64,000 nucleotides of DNA from an uncultured Oscillospiraceae bacterium (lineage in GTDB: Bacteria > Bacillota > Clostridia > Oscillospirales > Acutalibacteraceae), in NCBI GenBank assembly GCA_902492455.1, contig CABULH010000011.1, positions 65,299-129,298 on the forward strand, written 5' to 3'. The position numbers were made by a program, and so were the translations under genes. Every line of letters starts with the position of its first letter. Position 1 is the first letter of the stretch. The notes below the pieces were generated by a model. The model saw nothing but the letters and a program-made list of their open reading frames with translations. It was not told the origin of the DNA and did no database searches. This document shows positions 24,612-32,731 of this stretch, one piece after another.

Positions 24612-25934
24612 ATGCAATCCCGTCAGCGATACAGGAGATTGGCCGCGTGGATCTCGGCCGCCTATCTGTTAGCGTGTGCAGCCGCCTGTTCCGGATCCGC
24701 CTCATCAGAGAAGGACGAATCCATACCCAAGGAGGAGGCATCCATGAGCGGATATGATCAGCTTTTCTCCGCACTGGACCGTTCACCTATCACCAATCGG
24801 TGGGGAAAGGTGAAACCCCAGCCTTTGGCGGCCGATACGGTGACGGTATTTTCTGCCGAACCCGGTGCCCAGTATAATCATCATCCCCAGATCACCGCCT
24901 GGCGGGGCCGTCTGTACGCCACCTGGTCCAGCGGCCTGATCCATGAGGATTTCCCTGGACAGCAGATGGTAATGGCGGTATCGGAGGACGGCGGAGACAG
25001 CTGGTCCAGCCCCACCGTAGTGGCCGACAGCGCCATCGGCGGCCAACCGGGGGTTGTTACCAACGCCGGCATCCATACCTTCGAGGACACCATGGTCGCC
25101 TACTACAGCTATTACCGCTACGATGAGCAGGGGATGCAGCTGCTGGAGGATTATACAGACAGCCGCTCCCCCCTGCCGGAACAGCTGGACGCCCACACCG
25201 GGATGCGGATTTCCCGCGACGGGGGAGAAACCTGGAGCGAACCCGCAGGCAGGATCGACCGGCTCACCGCCAATCTCTGTCCCCAGAGGCTGCAGAACGG
25301 CCGGCTGCTTCTGCCGGGTCACGCCACCTTTTTCACCACGGATGATCCCTTGGGCCTCACCGGCTGGGAACGGGGCAGCCTGCCCGGCGTCCCCGCCGGC
25401 TATACCGACAGCCCCAACGGCCTGTACGCCGCCGCCCAGGCCATGAAGCTGGAAGGCGTGGCCTTCTGCGAGGCCTCCTGCTACCAAACGGCGGACGGGG
25501 TAATCCACATGATGCTGCGCACCCTGATCGACGCCGACCGCATCTCCCCCAATCCCTATATCCTGGCGGTATCGGAAAGCCGGGATCAGGGGAACAGCTG
25601 GTCCAAACCGATGCTGACGCAGTTCTCCGACTGCGGCAGCAAATGCCAGTTTGGAACCCTGCCCGACGGCCGGTATTTCTGTATTTCCTGTCCGCAGCCC
25701 GGCTCGGGCCGGACGCCGCTGGTGCTGGCGCTCAGCGAGGACGGCGTGGTTTTTGACCAGCAGTTTATCATCGGCAGCGGCAAGGAGCATCCGCCCCGCT
25801 ATCCCGGCCGTCACAAGGGCGGCCTGTACGGCTACCCCACCTGCGCCGTCAGCGGGGATATTCTGTACGTCATCTATTCCCTGGAAAAAGAAGATATCGT
25901 CGTCAGCAGGATTCGTTTGGAGGATCTTCGCTGA
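24612..25934 (+). CDS. Sialidase-like (BNR/Asp-box) lipoprotein
   Basis: 440 residues. A signal peptide with lipobox (LLACAAAC) predicts a lipid-anchored surface protein; a Ser-rich linker follows. Asp-boxes are clear: SEDGGDSWSSP, SRDGGETWSEP and SRDQGNSWSKP, defining a six-bladed propeller as in exo-alpha-sialidases (GH33) and relatives. I do not see an unambiguous RIP motif and arginine triad, so the substrate could be sialic acid or another glycan. Single-gene transcription unit closed by a double terminator. Confidence 0.82.
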   Translation: MQSRQRYRRLAAWISAAYLLACAAACSGSASSEKDESIPKEEASMSGYDQLFSALDRSPITNRWGKVKPQPLAADTVTVFSAEPGAQYNHHPQITAWRGRLYATWSSGLIHEDFPGQQMVMAVSEDGGDSWSSPTVVADSAIGGQPGVVTNAGIHTFEDTMVAYYSYYRYDEQGMQLLEDYTDSRSPLPEQLDAHTGMRISRDGGETWSEPAGRIDRLTANLCPQRLQNGRLLLPGHATFFTTDDPLGLTGWERGSLPGVPAGYTDSPNGLYAAAQAMKLEGVAFCEASCYQTADGVIHMMLRTLIDADRISPNPYILAVSESRDQGNSWSKPMLTQFSDCGSKCQFGTLPDGRYFCISCPQPGSGRTPLVLALSEDGVVFDQQFIIGSGKEHPPRYPGRHKGGLYGYPTCAVSGDILYVIYSLEKEDIVVSRIRLEDLR

Positions 25935-25942
25935 TTACAACA

Positions 25943-25985
25943 CACCAGCCGGTCTGTTTCAACAGACCGGCTGGTGCTTTAAAAA
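25943..25985 (+). terminator. Terminator after the sialidase-like gene
   Basis: CACCAGCCGGTCTGT pairs with ACAGACCGGCTGGTG across a four-base loop, followed by a short T-run. Confidence 0.85.
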
Positions 25986-26016
25986 ACCGCCGAAAAATAT
26001 TGGCGGTTTTTTATTT
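25981..26016 (+). terminator. Second terminator hairpin
   Basis: AAACCGCC and GGCGGTTT form a stem followed by TTTATTT; a back-up terminator directly after the first hairpin. Confidence 0.7.
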
Positions 26017-26060
26017 AGTATCCACTCAACAAACTTTTTTATGATTATTGGCGAAATCCA

Positions 26061-26089
26061 TCGACCTGTTAGGAAAATTATGGTAATAT
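26061..26089 (+). promoter_or_regulatory. Extended -10 promoter ahead of a structured leader
   Basis: TG-G-TAATAT (26081-26089) is an extended -10 element; TCGACC (26061-26066) lies 17 bases upstream as a weak -35. The predicted start is near 26096. Confidence 0.5.
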
Positions 26090-26095
26090 AAAGCT

Positions 26096-26262
26096 GCAAG
26101 GGAAGAGAGGGGGCGGTTTGGCGACGCCGATCAGAAAAAGTTGCCGACCGCCGCCGGCGAAACAGGCAGATTCATCCGCTGATCGTGAGACTGGGCGGCC
26201 CGCCGGCCCCACGGCCTGACAAGGATGGAGGGCAAGGCTCCGAGCAATGTGATCGGAGGGGA
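26096..26262 (+). ncRNA. Structured 5' leader, candidate riboregulator
   Basis: Three stacked elements can be read directly: GGCGGT/ACCGCC (26112-26152) enclosing GGCGAC/GTTGCC, which contains a G.U pair only on this strand; a perfect seven-base helix GCCGGCG/CGCCGGC (26153-26159 with 26201-26207); and CTCCGA/TCGGAG around 26238-26259, whose 3' arm is part of the Shine-Dalgarno sequence of the next ORF. The last hairpin can hide the ribosome binding site. It matches no riboswitch family that I recognise. Confidence 0.5.
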
Positions 26263-26267
26263 AATGA

Positions 26268-26450
26268 ATGGAAACATATCTGCAGGAACAAATTGGGTTC
26301 TGTATCGGGAAGATCAATGAGTATGCCAACACCGTGGGGGATGAGCCCACCTCCATGTGGTACTACTGGAACGGACAGTTGGCAGCCTTGAATACCATGT
26401 GGCGATTGCTGAAAAGCGAATCCAGGGAAAAGCCAGGTCCCTCCGCCTGA
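26268..26450 (+). CDS. 60-residue hypothetical protein behind the structured leader
   Basis: ATG at 26268 follows GGAGGGG. METYLQEQIGFCIGKINEYANTVGDEPTSMWYYWNGQLAALNTMWRLLKSE is helix-rich with a tryptophan-rich centre and no signal peptide. The strong but hairpin-sequestered ribosome binding site is the main reason to believe it is translated. No family recognised. Confidence 0.5.
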   Translation: METYLQEQIGFCIGKINEYANTVGDEPTSMWYYWNGQLAALNTMWRLLKSESREKPGPSA

Positions 26451-26572
26451 AAAGCAGGCATCCACGGGAAACCAGACCGCTCCGCTCCTTCCCCTGCGGC
26501 GCGCGGAAACAGGCCGACCACCCTATAAAGGGGCAGCCGCCCACCTGAAACAGATGGACGGCCGGGGAAAGA

Positions 26573-26599
26573 GGGTGTGTGAATATAATTCACACACCC
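26573..26599. promoter_or_regulatory. 27-bp palindrome over a minus-strand transcription start
   Basis: Perfect 12-base arms GGGTGTGTGAAT and ATTCACACACCC around ATA. It covers the predicted start site of the minus-strand promoter at 26602-26630 and has no T-tract on either side, so it looks like a repressor operator rather than a terminator. Confidence 0.65.
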
Positions 26600-26601
26600 A
26601 T

Positions 26602-26630
26602 ATAATACACTTTTGCCACACCCTTGTCAA
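26602..26630 (-). promoter_or_regulatory. Strong minus-strand promoter without an obvious gene
   Basis: Minus-strand TTGACA (26625-26630) and TATTAT (26602-26607), 17-base spacer. It points leftwards into a stretch where no minus-strand frame looks coding. Confidence 0.75.
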
Positions 26631-26715
26631 GCTATTCTTTTATTTCTTTTTTTAGTATTATTTAGTATAAGCCTTCTTATTCCAATTTCTCCGATCATAT
26701 GGGAATTTTAGCCTC

Positions 26716-26744
26716 TTGCACCCTGCCCTGTCTTCCTGTATACT
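26716..26744 (+). promoter_or_regulatory. Promoter of the small membrane protein gene
   Basis: TTGCAC (26716-26721) and TATACT (26739-26744) separated by 17 bases, about 45 bases before the start at 26792. Confidence 0.75.
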
Positions 26745-26791
26745 GGATCATGTGGCAAACAAGCGGCAGCCTGGAAAGGGGGGGGATTCCG

Positions 26792-27139
26792 ATGCCCAAA
26801 AAAGCGCAGAATGCCCCCGCCGGGCGGGATACGGGATATATGGCTTATACCAGACGGGAATACGCCTGCGGCATCAGCTTCTTTTTTCTGCTCCTGCTGC
26901 TGGGCATCAAGTTGGTTCTTCTTCTGCTGCATACCGGTGAAGCTCTGCAGCCACTGCTCACCGCTCTGGCTTACCTCTGCCTGTGCGGCGCGGTGCTGTT
27001 CTCTGAGATGTCCTGGCTGCTGAAGATCGGCTCCCTGCTGACGGTGCTGGTGATTCTGGGATTTCACTACGGCTTTATTGTTATTCTGTATGGGTATGCG
27101 CTGCAGCTGCTGGATACTCTCTCCAATATAGGGAATTGA
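26792..27139 (+). CDS. Small membrane protein of unknown function
   Basis: 115 residues from ATG at 26792, after AAAGGGGGGGG. A short cytoplasmic Lys/Ala-rich start precedes three hydrophobic helices at roughly residues 27-48, 55-71 and 75-103. No conserved motif recognised. It lies 68 bases before an ECF sigma gene, with a possible weak terminator between, so it may be separate. Confidence 0.7.
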   Translation: MPKKAQNAPAGRDTGYMAYTRREYACGISFFFLLLLLGIKLVLLLLHTGEALQPLLTALAYLCLCGAVLFSEMSWLLKIGSLLTVLVILGFHYGFIVILYGYALQLLDTLSNIGN

Positions 27140-27147
27140 AGAATTTT

Positions 27148-27184
27148 CCGGGAGGCCGAAGGTTCTCCCGGATTTGCTGTCTTT
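27148..27184 (+). terminator. Weak terminator before the sigma factor gene
   Basis: CCGGGAG and CTCCCGG with a ten-base loop, followed by an imperfect T-rich stretch. Confidence 0.45.
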
Positions 27185-27207
27185 AAAGGTGAAGGGGGGA
27201 ACAAGGG

Positions 27208-27762
27208 ATGGAGGATGACGCCATCATCGGGCTGTATTGGGTCCGGAACGAAGAGGCGATCCGCCGCACCGCGGAAAAATACGGCGCGTATTGCCTGACG
27301 ATTTCCCAGAACATTCTGGGCAGCGCGGAAGACGCGGAGGAATGCGTCAGCGACGCCTATCAGCGGGTGTGGGACAGCGTGCCGCCCCAGCATCCCGACA
27401 GTCTGAAGGCCTATCTGGCCCGGATTGTGCGCAACCTCTCCTGCAACCGGTACAGCTATCATCGGGCGAAAAAACGGTCGGCGGAATTTGAGACGCTGCT
27501 CTCCGAGGTGGAGGAATGGATTCCCGACGGCAGAAGCCAAGCCGCTTTTGAGGAAGGGGAAATTCTGACGGCCATCCACGAATTCCTCCGGGGTCTGCCG
27601 GAGGAAGAACGGGCCTTGTTTGTGCGGCGGTACTGGCACGGGGAATCCATCGCTCGGCTGGCCGCCGGCTTCGGCCTGAGCCAGAACCGGGTGACCCGGG
27701 TGCTGTTCCGGCTGCGGCGGAGCCTGCGGGCGCATCTGGAACGGAAGGAGATCTTTGTATGA
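27208..27762 (+). CDS. ECF-type RNA polymerase sigma factor
   Basis: 184 residues. Region 2: EAIRRTAEKYGAYCLTISQNILGSAEDAEECVSDAYQRVWDSVP, with the DAEECVSDAY core; region 4: LPEEERALFVRRYWHGESIARLAAGFGLSQNRVTRVLFRLRRSL, a clear helix-turn-helix. Region 3 is absent, as expected for ECF factors. The next gene overlaps by four bases and encodes a membrane protein, the usual place for a regulatory partner. Target promoters are unknown. Confidence 0.94.
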   Translation: MEDDAIIGLYWVRNEEAIRRTAEKYGAYCLTISQNILGSAEDAEECVSDAYQRVWDSVPPQHPDSLKAYLARIVRNLSCNRYSYHRAKKRSAEFETLLSEVEEWIPDGRSQAAFEEGEILTAIHEFLRGLPEEERALFVRRYWHGESIARLAAGFGLSQNRVTRVLFRLRRSLRAHLERKEIFV

Positions 27763-28904
27763 AGAGAGAGTATCTTTTTGATCTGTTCGGTAAAATCGAC
27801 ACGGATGTCGTAGAGGCGGCGGAGGCTTACGCCCCGGTAAAACAGACGGCGGCGAAGGGGCGGCGGCAGATCACCGCGGCGGCGGCCTCCTTGGTTCTGG
27901 TGGCGGGAATCGGTCTGGGGGCCGCGGTGCTGCTGCCCCGGTTATCCGGGCCCGCGGGAGAGCCCTTTCAGGGGGCCACCTACTCCTCATTGGAGGAAAT
28001 TCCGGTGGAGAAGATTGGACACAATTATTTGAATGGTCCCTCCGATGGGGTGAATGCGCTTTGGGAATGGGAAAACAACTTATATTTTTCCTTTCTCACC
28101 CGTTGGGTGGGGGACGAAGCCAAATGGGACACCATAATGTATTATACCGTCTTTCGTGTCAACGCGGCGGATCTGTCTTATACCGCCGTCACTGAAGAGG
28201 TATCCGGTATAGTCCTGGTGGACGGCAGGTTTATCTACACCCGAGCGGAGGAATCTCTCACTGCAGAGAACCGCTGGGAGGTGCCCTGGTACACCAATTC
28301 CCTGGCTTGGAACGATGAACGGAAAATCAGCGGAAAGGAAGCCAAACGGCTGCTGAATCAGGAAAAACGCTCCACCGCGGTCATCGACGGCATGGAACGG
28401 ACCTATGAAATGGATTACGTTCCGGAGGACGGCATCCACCTTCGAATAGAAGGCGGCGATACGCGGACGATCTCTCTGCATGATCTGCCCGGTATCATGG
28501 ACAAGGGAGACACCGCCGTGGGAGTGAGTCAGATCATCGGCATCGCTCAGGATAAGCTGTACTTTACCGTTGACTACAACACTGCTGGCGGGGAATACCG
28601 CCATAATCTCTTTATCATCGGCCTGGACGGCCAGGGGCTGCGGATGATAAAGACCCCGGCGGACTCCACCGGCAGCATCGGCGCCGGCGCTTATCTGGAT
28701 GAAAGCGGCTATCTCTGGTTCCACTACCGCGGGAATACCTCCTTCATCATGCGGCTGGATACCCGCAACGATCAGGCCGAGACGGTGGCCCGGGTGGAAG
28801 GATATGTATGGGAGTTTGTAAAAAACGACGGGTATATTCTTTGCCAGGTGGCGGGAGAAACCGCCGCTGATCCCTCCGGTTTGGTTCTCCTTGCCATACC
28901 TTGA
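27759..28904 (+). CDS. Membrane-anchored partner of the ECF sigma factor, putative anti-sigma/sensor
   Basis: 381 residues. A cytoplasmic N-terminus of about 45 residues (MKREYLFDLFGKIDTDVVEAAEAYA) precedes one transmembrane helix (AAAASLVLVAGIGLGAAVLL) and a 310-residue external domain rich in beta strands (WEWENNLYFSF, DKLYFTVDYNT, GYLWFHYRG), suggesting a propeller-like sensor. Coupling to the sigma gene (ATGA) and the topology suggest anti-sigma function, but no zinc-type anti-sigma motif is present. Confidence 0.75.
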   Translation: MKREYLFDLFGKIDTDVVEAAEAYAPVKQTAAKGRRQITAAAASLVLVAGIGLGAAVLLPRLSGPAGEPFQGATYSSLEEIPVEKIGHNYLNGPSDGVNALWEWENNLYFSFLTRWVGDEAKWDTIMYYTVFRVNAADLSYTAVTEEVSGIVLVDGRFIYTRAEESLTAENRWEVPWYTNSLAWNDERKISGKEAKRLLNQEKRSTAVIDGMERTYEMDYVPEDGIHLRIEGGDTRTISLHDLPGIMDKGDTAVGVSQIIGIAQDKLYFTVDYNTAGGEYRHNLFIIGLDGQGLRMIKTPADSTGSIGAGAYLDESGYLWFHYRGNTSFIMRLDTRNDQAETVARVEGYVWEFVKNDGYILCQVAGETAADPSGLVLLAIP

Positions 28905-29075
28905 AGGCAATCGCAGCAGGAGGCTCCCGCTCCTTGGAAAGCGGAAAGCTCTCTTTCATTTTATTCTTTACAGTCTTGTTACCTTCCTTGTAATCCGCCG
29001 CCGAATTTGATAGAGTAAATTTAGGCCGGCGCCCCTTGGCTGCCGGGTGAATCTATCGGTAAACGGAGACCATAT

Positions 29076-30197
29076 ATGAAGGAACAAAACGCACGGCATG
29101 CCAAACCCAAAACGCCTAAAAAATGGTGGAAACGCGCCATCTTTTGGACAGGAATCAGCCTGGCCTCCCTGCTAGGTGTGGTGATCTGCTGTTTCCTGGT
29201 GGTATTTTACACCCCTTTCTTTCCTCAGACCAGGGACAAGTATATCCTGATGACCTATCATACCTCCAATCCCTGGCTGGCCACCGCTTTCTTTTCCGAC
29301 GAAACCATCTCCCGGGTACTGGAGGAAAATAAGGTAATCGCCCCTGAGGGGGAAACGAATCCCGATCTGATCCGTCCCGGCGGTACCTCCTCCCTGCCCC
29401 AGGCCACCGAACCCAGCGGCACCCAGCCTTCGGTCACCGAGCCCGCCCCCACCACCCAGCCCACCTTTCCTGTATCCACCCTTTTCGATACCGAGGTGAT
29501 CTACGAAGAGGACGGGGTGAACATCACCAAAATCAATGGGGAAAACTACGTGGCTCGGCTGATCCGGGTGTCGGACCCCTCCCGGGTATTCCTGGGCGTT
29601 ACCAGCAAGCTGATGAAATACGGCGAGAAGCTTCCCACCATCTGCAAAAACAACAACGCCCTGGCCGGGATCAACGCCGGCGGCTTTGACGATCCGGGCG
29701 GCAACGGCAACGGCGGCACCCCTTCCAAGCTGCTGGTGAAGGATTACCAGATTCTTTTCTGCGACGGCGCGGAAAAGCATCCGGTCATCGGTTTCAATGA
29801 GGACAACGTGCTGGTCCTGGGAGAATTTACCGATCAGGAGATCATCGACAAGCGCATCCGGGACGCGGTATCCTTCGGCCCCTTCGTCATCCTCAACCGG
29901 GAAAAGGCCAAGGTCAAGGGCATGGCCGGCGGCTATGATCCCCGCACCGCCATCGGCCAGACCGCCGACGGCACGGTGCTGCTTCTGGTCATCGATGGCC
30001 GCCAGCCGGGCATCGAGGGCGGAAACATGAAAACCGTCATGGACATCATGTGGGAGTACGGCGCGGTAAACGCCGCCAATCTGGACGGCGGCTCCTCCGC
30101 CACCATGGTGCTGAACAATGAAATCATCAACAAACCCTGCAGCCTCTACGGCCCCCGGTATCTGCCGGACGGCTGGCTGGTGAAGCGGGCGGAATAA
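29076..30197 (+). CDS. Phosphodiester glycosidase family (NAGPA/DUF2233) membrane protein
   Basis: 373 residues. One N-terminal membrane anchor (about 24-48), a Thr/Pro-rich linker (residues 105-140: TEPSGTQPSVTEPAPTTQPT) and a C-terminal domain with the family motifs AGINAGGFDD, FGPFVILN, RTAIGQTADGTVLLLVIDGR and AANLDGGSSATMVLNN. The family includes the enzyme that uncovers mannose-6-phosphate by removing GlcNAc; bacterial members probably cleave GlcNAc-1-phosphate diesters on envelope glycans. Single gene with its own terminator. Confidence 0.9.
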   Translation: MKEQNARHAKPKTPKKWWKRAIFWTGISLASLLGVVICCFLVVFYTPFFPQTRDKYILMTYHTSNPWLATAFFSDETISRVLEENKVIAPEGETNPDLIRPGGTSSLPQATEPSGTQPSVTEPAPTTQPTFPVSTLFDTEVIYEEDGVNITKINGENYVARLIRVSDPSRVFLGVTSKLMKYGEKLPTICKNNNALAGINAGGFDDPGGNGNGGTPSKLLVKDYQILFCDGAEKHPVIGFNEDNVLVLGEFTDQEIIDKRIRDAVSFGPFVILNREKAKVKGMAGGYDPRTAIGQTADGTVLLLVIDGRQPGIEGGNMKTVMDIMWEYGAVNAANLDGGSSATMVLNNEIINKPCSLYGPRYLPDGWLVKRAE

Positions 30198-30208
30198 ACA
30201 TCCGGACA

Positions 30209-30250
30209 AACCGCCGGCTGCTTCTTTTCAGCAGCCGGCGGCTGTTTTTA
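30209..30250 (+). terminator. Terminator after the phosphodiester glycosidase
   Basis: CCGCCGGCTGC and GCAGCCGGCGG, a perfect 11-base stem, followed by TGTTTTTA. Confidence 0.92.
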
Positions 30251-30399
30251 ACCTTCTGTTAAGCGATCCTTCATCTTTTCATGCTCCCGGAATTAAGAAA
30301 GACCGGATATAATGGGACACAACCTGAAAAGGGCGATGCGCCATTTCCTTTGCGGCGCTGGGGACATAAAGGATTAAGGAGACATAAGGAGGGGTTGAC

Positions 30400-31641
30400 A
30401 TGGAATGGCTGGCAATGGTTTTGGAGTGGGCGGCGGCGGCCTGCCTGCTGCTGTCCCTGCCGCTGATGCTGTGGCAGCTGGGAGTGGGAGCCATGGGCCT
30501 TTTCGCCGTACGGAAGCTGCGGCGGCTGGAGGAGAAAAATTACCGGTTCGCGGTGGTGAGCTGCGCCCGCAACGAGGAAGCGGTAATCGGGCAGCTGCTG
30601 GATTCCCTGCAGCACCAGCGGTATCCCCGGGAATGCTTCGATCTCTTCGTGGTGGCGGACAACTGCACCGATGAGACGGCGGCGGTGGCTCGGGCTCACG
30701 GCGCCACGGTGCTGGAGCGGCAGAATCCCTCCCATGTGGGCAAGGGCTATGCTCTGCGGTGGGCCTTTGAGCGGCTGTTCCGCAGTTGGGGAGACCGTTA
30801 TGACGCAGTGGTTCTCTTTGATGCGGATAACCTGGCGGATCCGGATTTTCTGGCCCGGACCAACGAGGCGCTGTGCTCCGGCGCGGACGTGACGCAGGGC
30901 TACCGGGCGGGAAAAAATCCGGAAGCCTCCTGGGTCAGCGGATGCTACACCCTGTATTGGCTGGGATTGATGCGCTTTTTCTACTGTGCCCGCCGCAATT
31001 GGGGCCTTTCCGCCCAGGTGGGCGGCACCGGCTTCGCCTTTAAAACCGCGCTGATCCGGCAGGAGGGCTGGAACACCTTCACCATCACCGAGGACGGCGA
31101 GTTCTCCGTTCAGCAGATTCTGGCGGGCAGCCGGATCGTGCCGGTACGGGAAGCCGTGTTCTATGACGAACAGCCCACCACCTTCGCCATGTCCCTGCGG
31201 CAGCGTCACCGGTGGGTCATCGGGGGAATGCAGATTACCCGGCGGTATTTGGGAGACGCCCTGCGCTGCTTCCGCAAAGGCAACTGGTCCGCCCTTGACG
31301 CGGCTATGTACATGCTTCTCCTCCCCGCTCTGGGACTCGGCACCATTTTCGGCGCGGCGGGAACCGTGGCGGCGGCCCTGCAGATCACTGCCGCTCCGGC
31401 CGCGGCGGCCGCCTTCGGCTCCTCCCTGCTGCTCAGCGTCCTGGGGATGCAGGGGCTCGCTCTGCTCACCTCCCTGCTGGAAAGAGTCCCCCTGCGGATG
31501 GTGTGGAAATCGGTGCTGCTCTTCCCCCTGTTCATGCTGCCCATGTCCTATCTGGCTGTGATAGCCCTGTTCCGCGCCCGTGCGGAATGGAAGCCCATCG
31601 CCCACACCGACCGCCGGACCATCCGGGACGTGGGAGAATGA
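30400..31641 (+). CDS. Family 2 glycosyltransferase, membrane-bound, processive type
   Basis: 413 residues, AGGAGG upstream. An N-terminal membrane helix (residues 8-32) precedes a GT-A domain: VVSCARNEEAVIGQLLDSL, VVADNCTDET, the metal-binding DADN, the acceptor motif TEDGEFSVQ and QRHRW, the QxxRW motif of cellulose/chitin/hyaluronan-synthase-like enzymes. Three or four further hydrophobic segments end the protein (about 300-395). It probably polymerises or extrudes a surface polysaccharide; the product is unknown. A TATAAT at 30308 without a good -35 may be its promoter. Confidence 0.92.
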   Translation: MEWLAMVLEWAAAACLLLSLPLMLWQLGVGAMGLFAVRKLRRLEEKNYRFAVVSCARNEEAVIGQLLDSLQHQRYPRECFDLFVVADNCTDETAAVARAHGATVLERQNPSHVGKGYALRWAFERLFRSWGDRYDAVVLFDADNLADPDFLARTNEALCSGADVTQGYRAGKNPEASWVSGCYTLYWLGLMRFFYCARRNWGLSAQVGGTGFAFKTALIRQEGWNTFTITEDGEFSVQQILAGSRIVPVREAVFYDEQPTTFAMSLRQRHRWVIGGMQITRRYLGDALRCFRKGNWSALDAAMYMLLLPALGLGTIFGAAGTVAAALQITAAPAAAAAFGSSLLLSVLGMQGLALLTSLLERVPLRMVWKSVLLFPLFMLPMSYLAVIALFRARAEWKPIAHTDRRTIRDVGE

Positions 31642-31684
31642 AAAATCCCTGCGGACTCTTTCTGAGATACGCAGGGATTTAGCC
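31640..31684. terminator. Terminator between convergent glycosyltransferase and TPR genes
   Basis: AAATCCCTGCG (31643-31653) and CGCAGGGATTT (31670-31680) form a perfect 11-base stem with A/T-rich ends on both sides. Confidence 0.85.
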
Positions 31685-31688
31685 ATTT

Positions 31689-31799
31689 CTAATTGAAAAA
31701 CACTCCCAGTTTCCTATACAATTCCACCGCCTTTTTCGATTCTTCATCACTGCCTTTCATTAGGAATTCCCGCCGCTCGTCGTCTATGTAAATCATCAT
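31689..31799 (-). CDS. Possible 36-residue ORF overlapping the end of the TPR gene
   Basis: MMIYIDDERREFLMKGSDEESKKAVELYRKLGVFFN in a different frame from the TPR gene, starting 52 bases before its stop and running to the terminator. The sequence is more protein-like (charged, amphipathic helix) than the Arg/Ala-rich tail of the TPR frame. It could be a small overlapping gene or the true C-terminus reached by a frameshift. Confidence 0.35.
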   Translation of the reverse strand: MMIYIDDERREFLMKGSDEESKKAVELYRKLGVFFN

Positions 31800-32472
31800 G
31801 TTTGACAATCAAGCTGCGCATAACCATCTCAGGGGTAAGTTTTTTAATCTCATCCAACGCCTCCTGTGCACTCTGCATACCTCTGCATTCTATCATGATA
31901 TATAGTAGCTCATCCATCGCTTTTTTATTTTTTTCAAATTGTAAGCTCCATAAAAAACAAATCGAAGCCATGGTATACTGTTTTATTTCCGTGTACAAAT
32001 ATCCCATTCGCCTATAGAATTGGGCGATATCCTTGGGATACATCAGCCATTTCATCAGCAGCCGCAGTTCCTTCTCCGCGTTTTCATACTGATGAAGGCA
32101 GAGATAATTTTCCACAATTTCCAGCCTGAGGGCTACACTTACTGGATTATACTCCAGTGCCAGCCGCAAACAGGCAATTGCCTTCTCATAATCATTGAGT
32201 TCAAACAAGGCATATGCCTTTGCCATCAAAATAGGCGCCTCTTGTCTGGACGACCAGGCAATCACCCGATGCTCTTCCGTGATATGATATTTAACTAGGA
32301 AAAACATAAATTCTCTGAGATCAAAAAAACTATATCCAAGATCATATCCGTCGCCGGGTGTGGAAAAACATGCGATAGCTTTATCCGCCTCGTGAATTGC
32401 CACCTCATATTTTTTCGCGGCGATCAAGTTGTGCAAATATTTAACCAGTTCTTTTTCGGTCGAATTTTCCAT
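31747..32472 (-). CDS. TPR-repeat protein of unknown function
   Basis: 241 residues. Tetratricopeptide-like helical pairs are evident: LHNLIAAKKYEVAIHEADKAIACF, ILMAKAYALFELNDYEKAIACLRLALEYNP, VENYLCLHQYENAEKELRLLM and RMGYLYTEIKQYTMASICFLWSLQF. No signal peptide or membrane segment, so probably cytoplasmic and protein-binding. Base composition is already lower in GC than to the left. The last 17 residues (HDDLHRRRAAGIPNERQ) look unlike the rest and overlap another open frame. Confidence 0.8.
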   Translation of the reverse strand: MENSTEKELVKYLHNLIAAKKYEVAIHEADKAIACFSTPGDGYDLGYSFFDLREFMFFLVKYHITEEHRVIAWSSRQEAPILMAKAYALFELNDYEKAIACLRLALEYNPVSVALRLEIVENYLCLHQYENAEKELRLLMKWLMYPKDIAQFYRRMGYLYTEIKQYTMASICFLWSLQFEKNKKAMDELLYIMIECRGMQSAQEALDEIKKLTPEMVMRSLIVKHDDLHRRRAAGIPNERQ

Positions 32473-32731
32473 TTTACCCCCTCCTCCGTATCTGCCGCAA
32501 TTAAATGAGATATATTATATTTATAGCATAATTTTTTTAAAATTCCACCTTTATGATGTGTATTATTTTCACTTAATATAGCATATCCCTCCAAAAAATA
32601 CAGTAGGCACCAGCAAACAGATAAATATAAAAGAAGGATGATTCCACCGGGATTTTTGCAGAAACCCCCTTTACACCCAATCCGGGATTTGCTATAATAG
32701 ACGCGTCGGCTTTTTACCGGCGCGCTTTTTG
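32473..32731. other. AT-rich spacer with the tRNA promoter
   Basis: No gene; contains the tRNA-Thr promoter at 32670-32698 and otherwise AT-rich sequence upstream of the TPR gene start. Confidence 0.6.
32670..32698 (+). promoter_or_regulatory. Promoter of the tRNA-Thr locus
   Basis: TTTACA (32670-32675) and TATAAT (32693-32698), 17-base spacer. The transcript would start just ahead of the two partial tRNA copies. Confidence 0.85.

Larger units (their letters stand above)
26451..26791. other. Intergenic region with a minus-strand promoter, a large palindrome and a plus-strand promoter
   Basis: About 340 bases without a credible gene. It holds several hairpin-forming stretches (26460-26570), a 27-base palindrome (26573-26599), a strong minus-strand promoter (26602-26630) and the promoter of the next membrane protein (26716-26744). 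Confidence 0.6.

Noticed and set aside
26573..26599. 27-base palindrome as a transcription terminator
   Set aside because: No T-tract follows on either strand and it overlaps a promoter start, so operator is the better reading.
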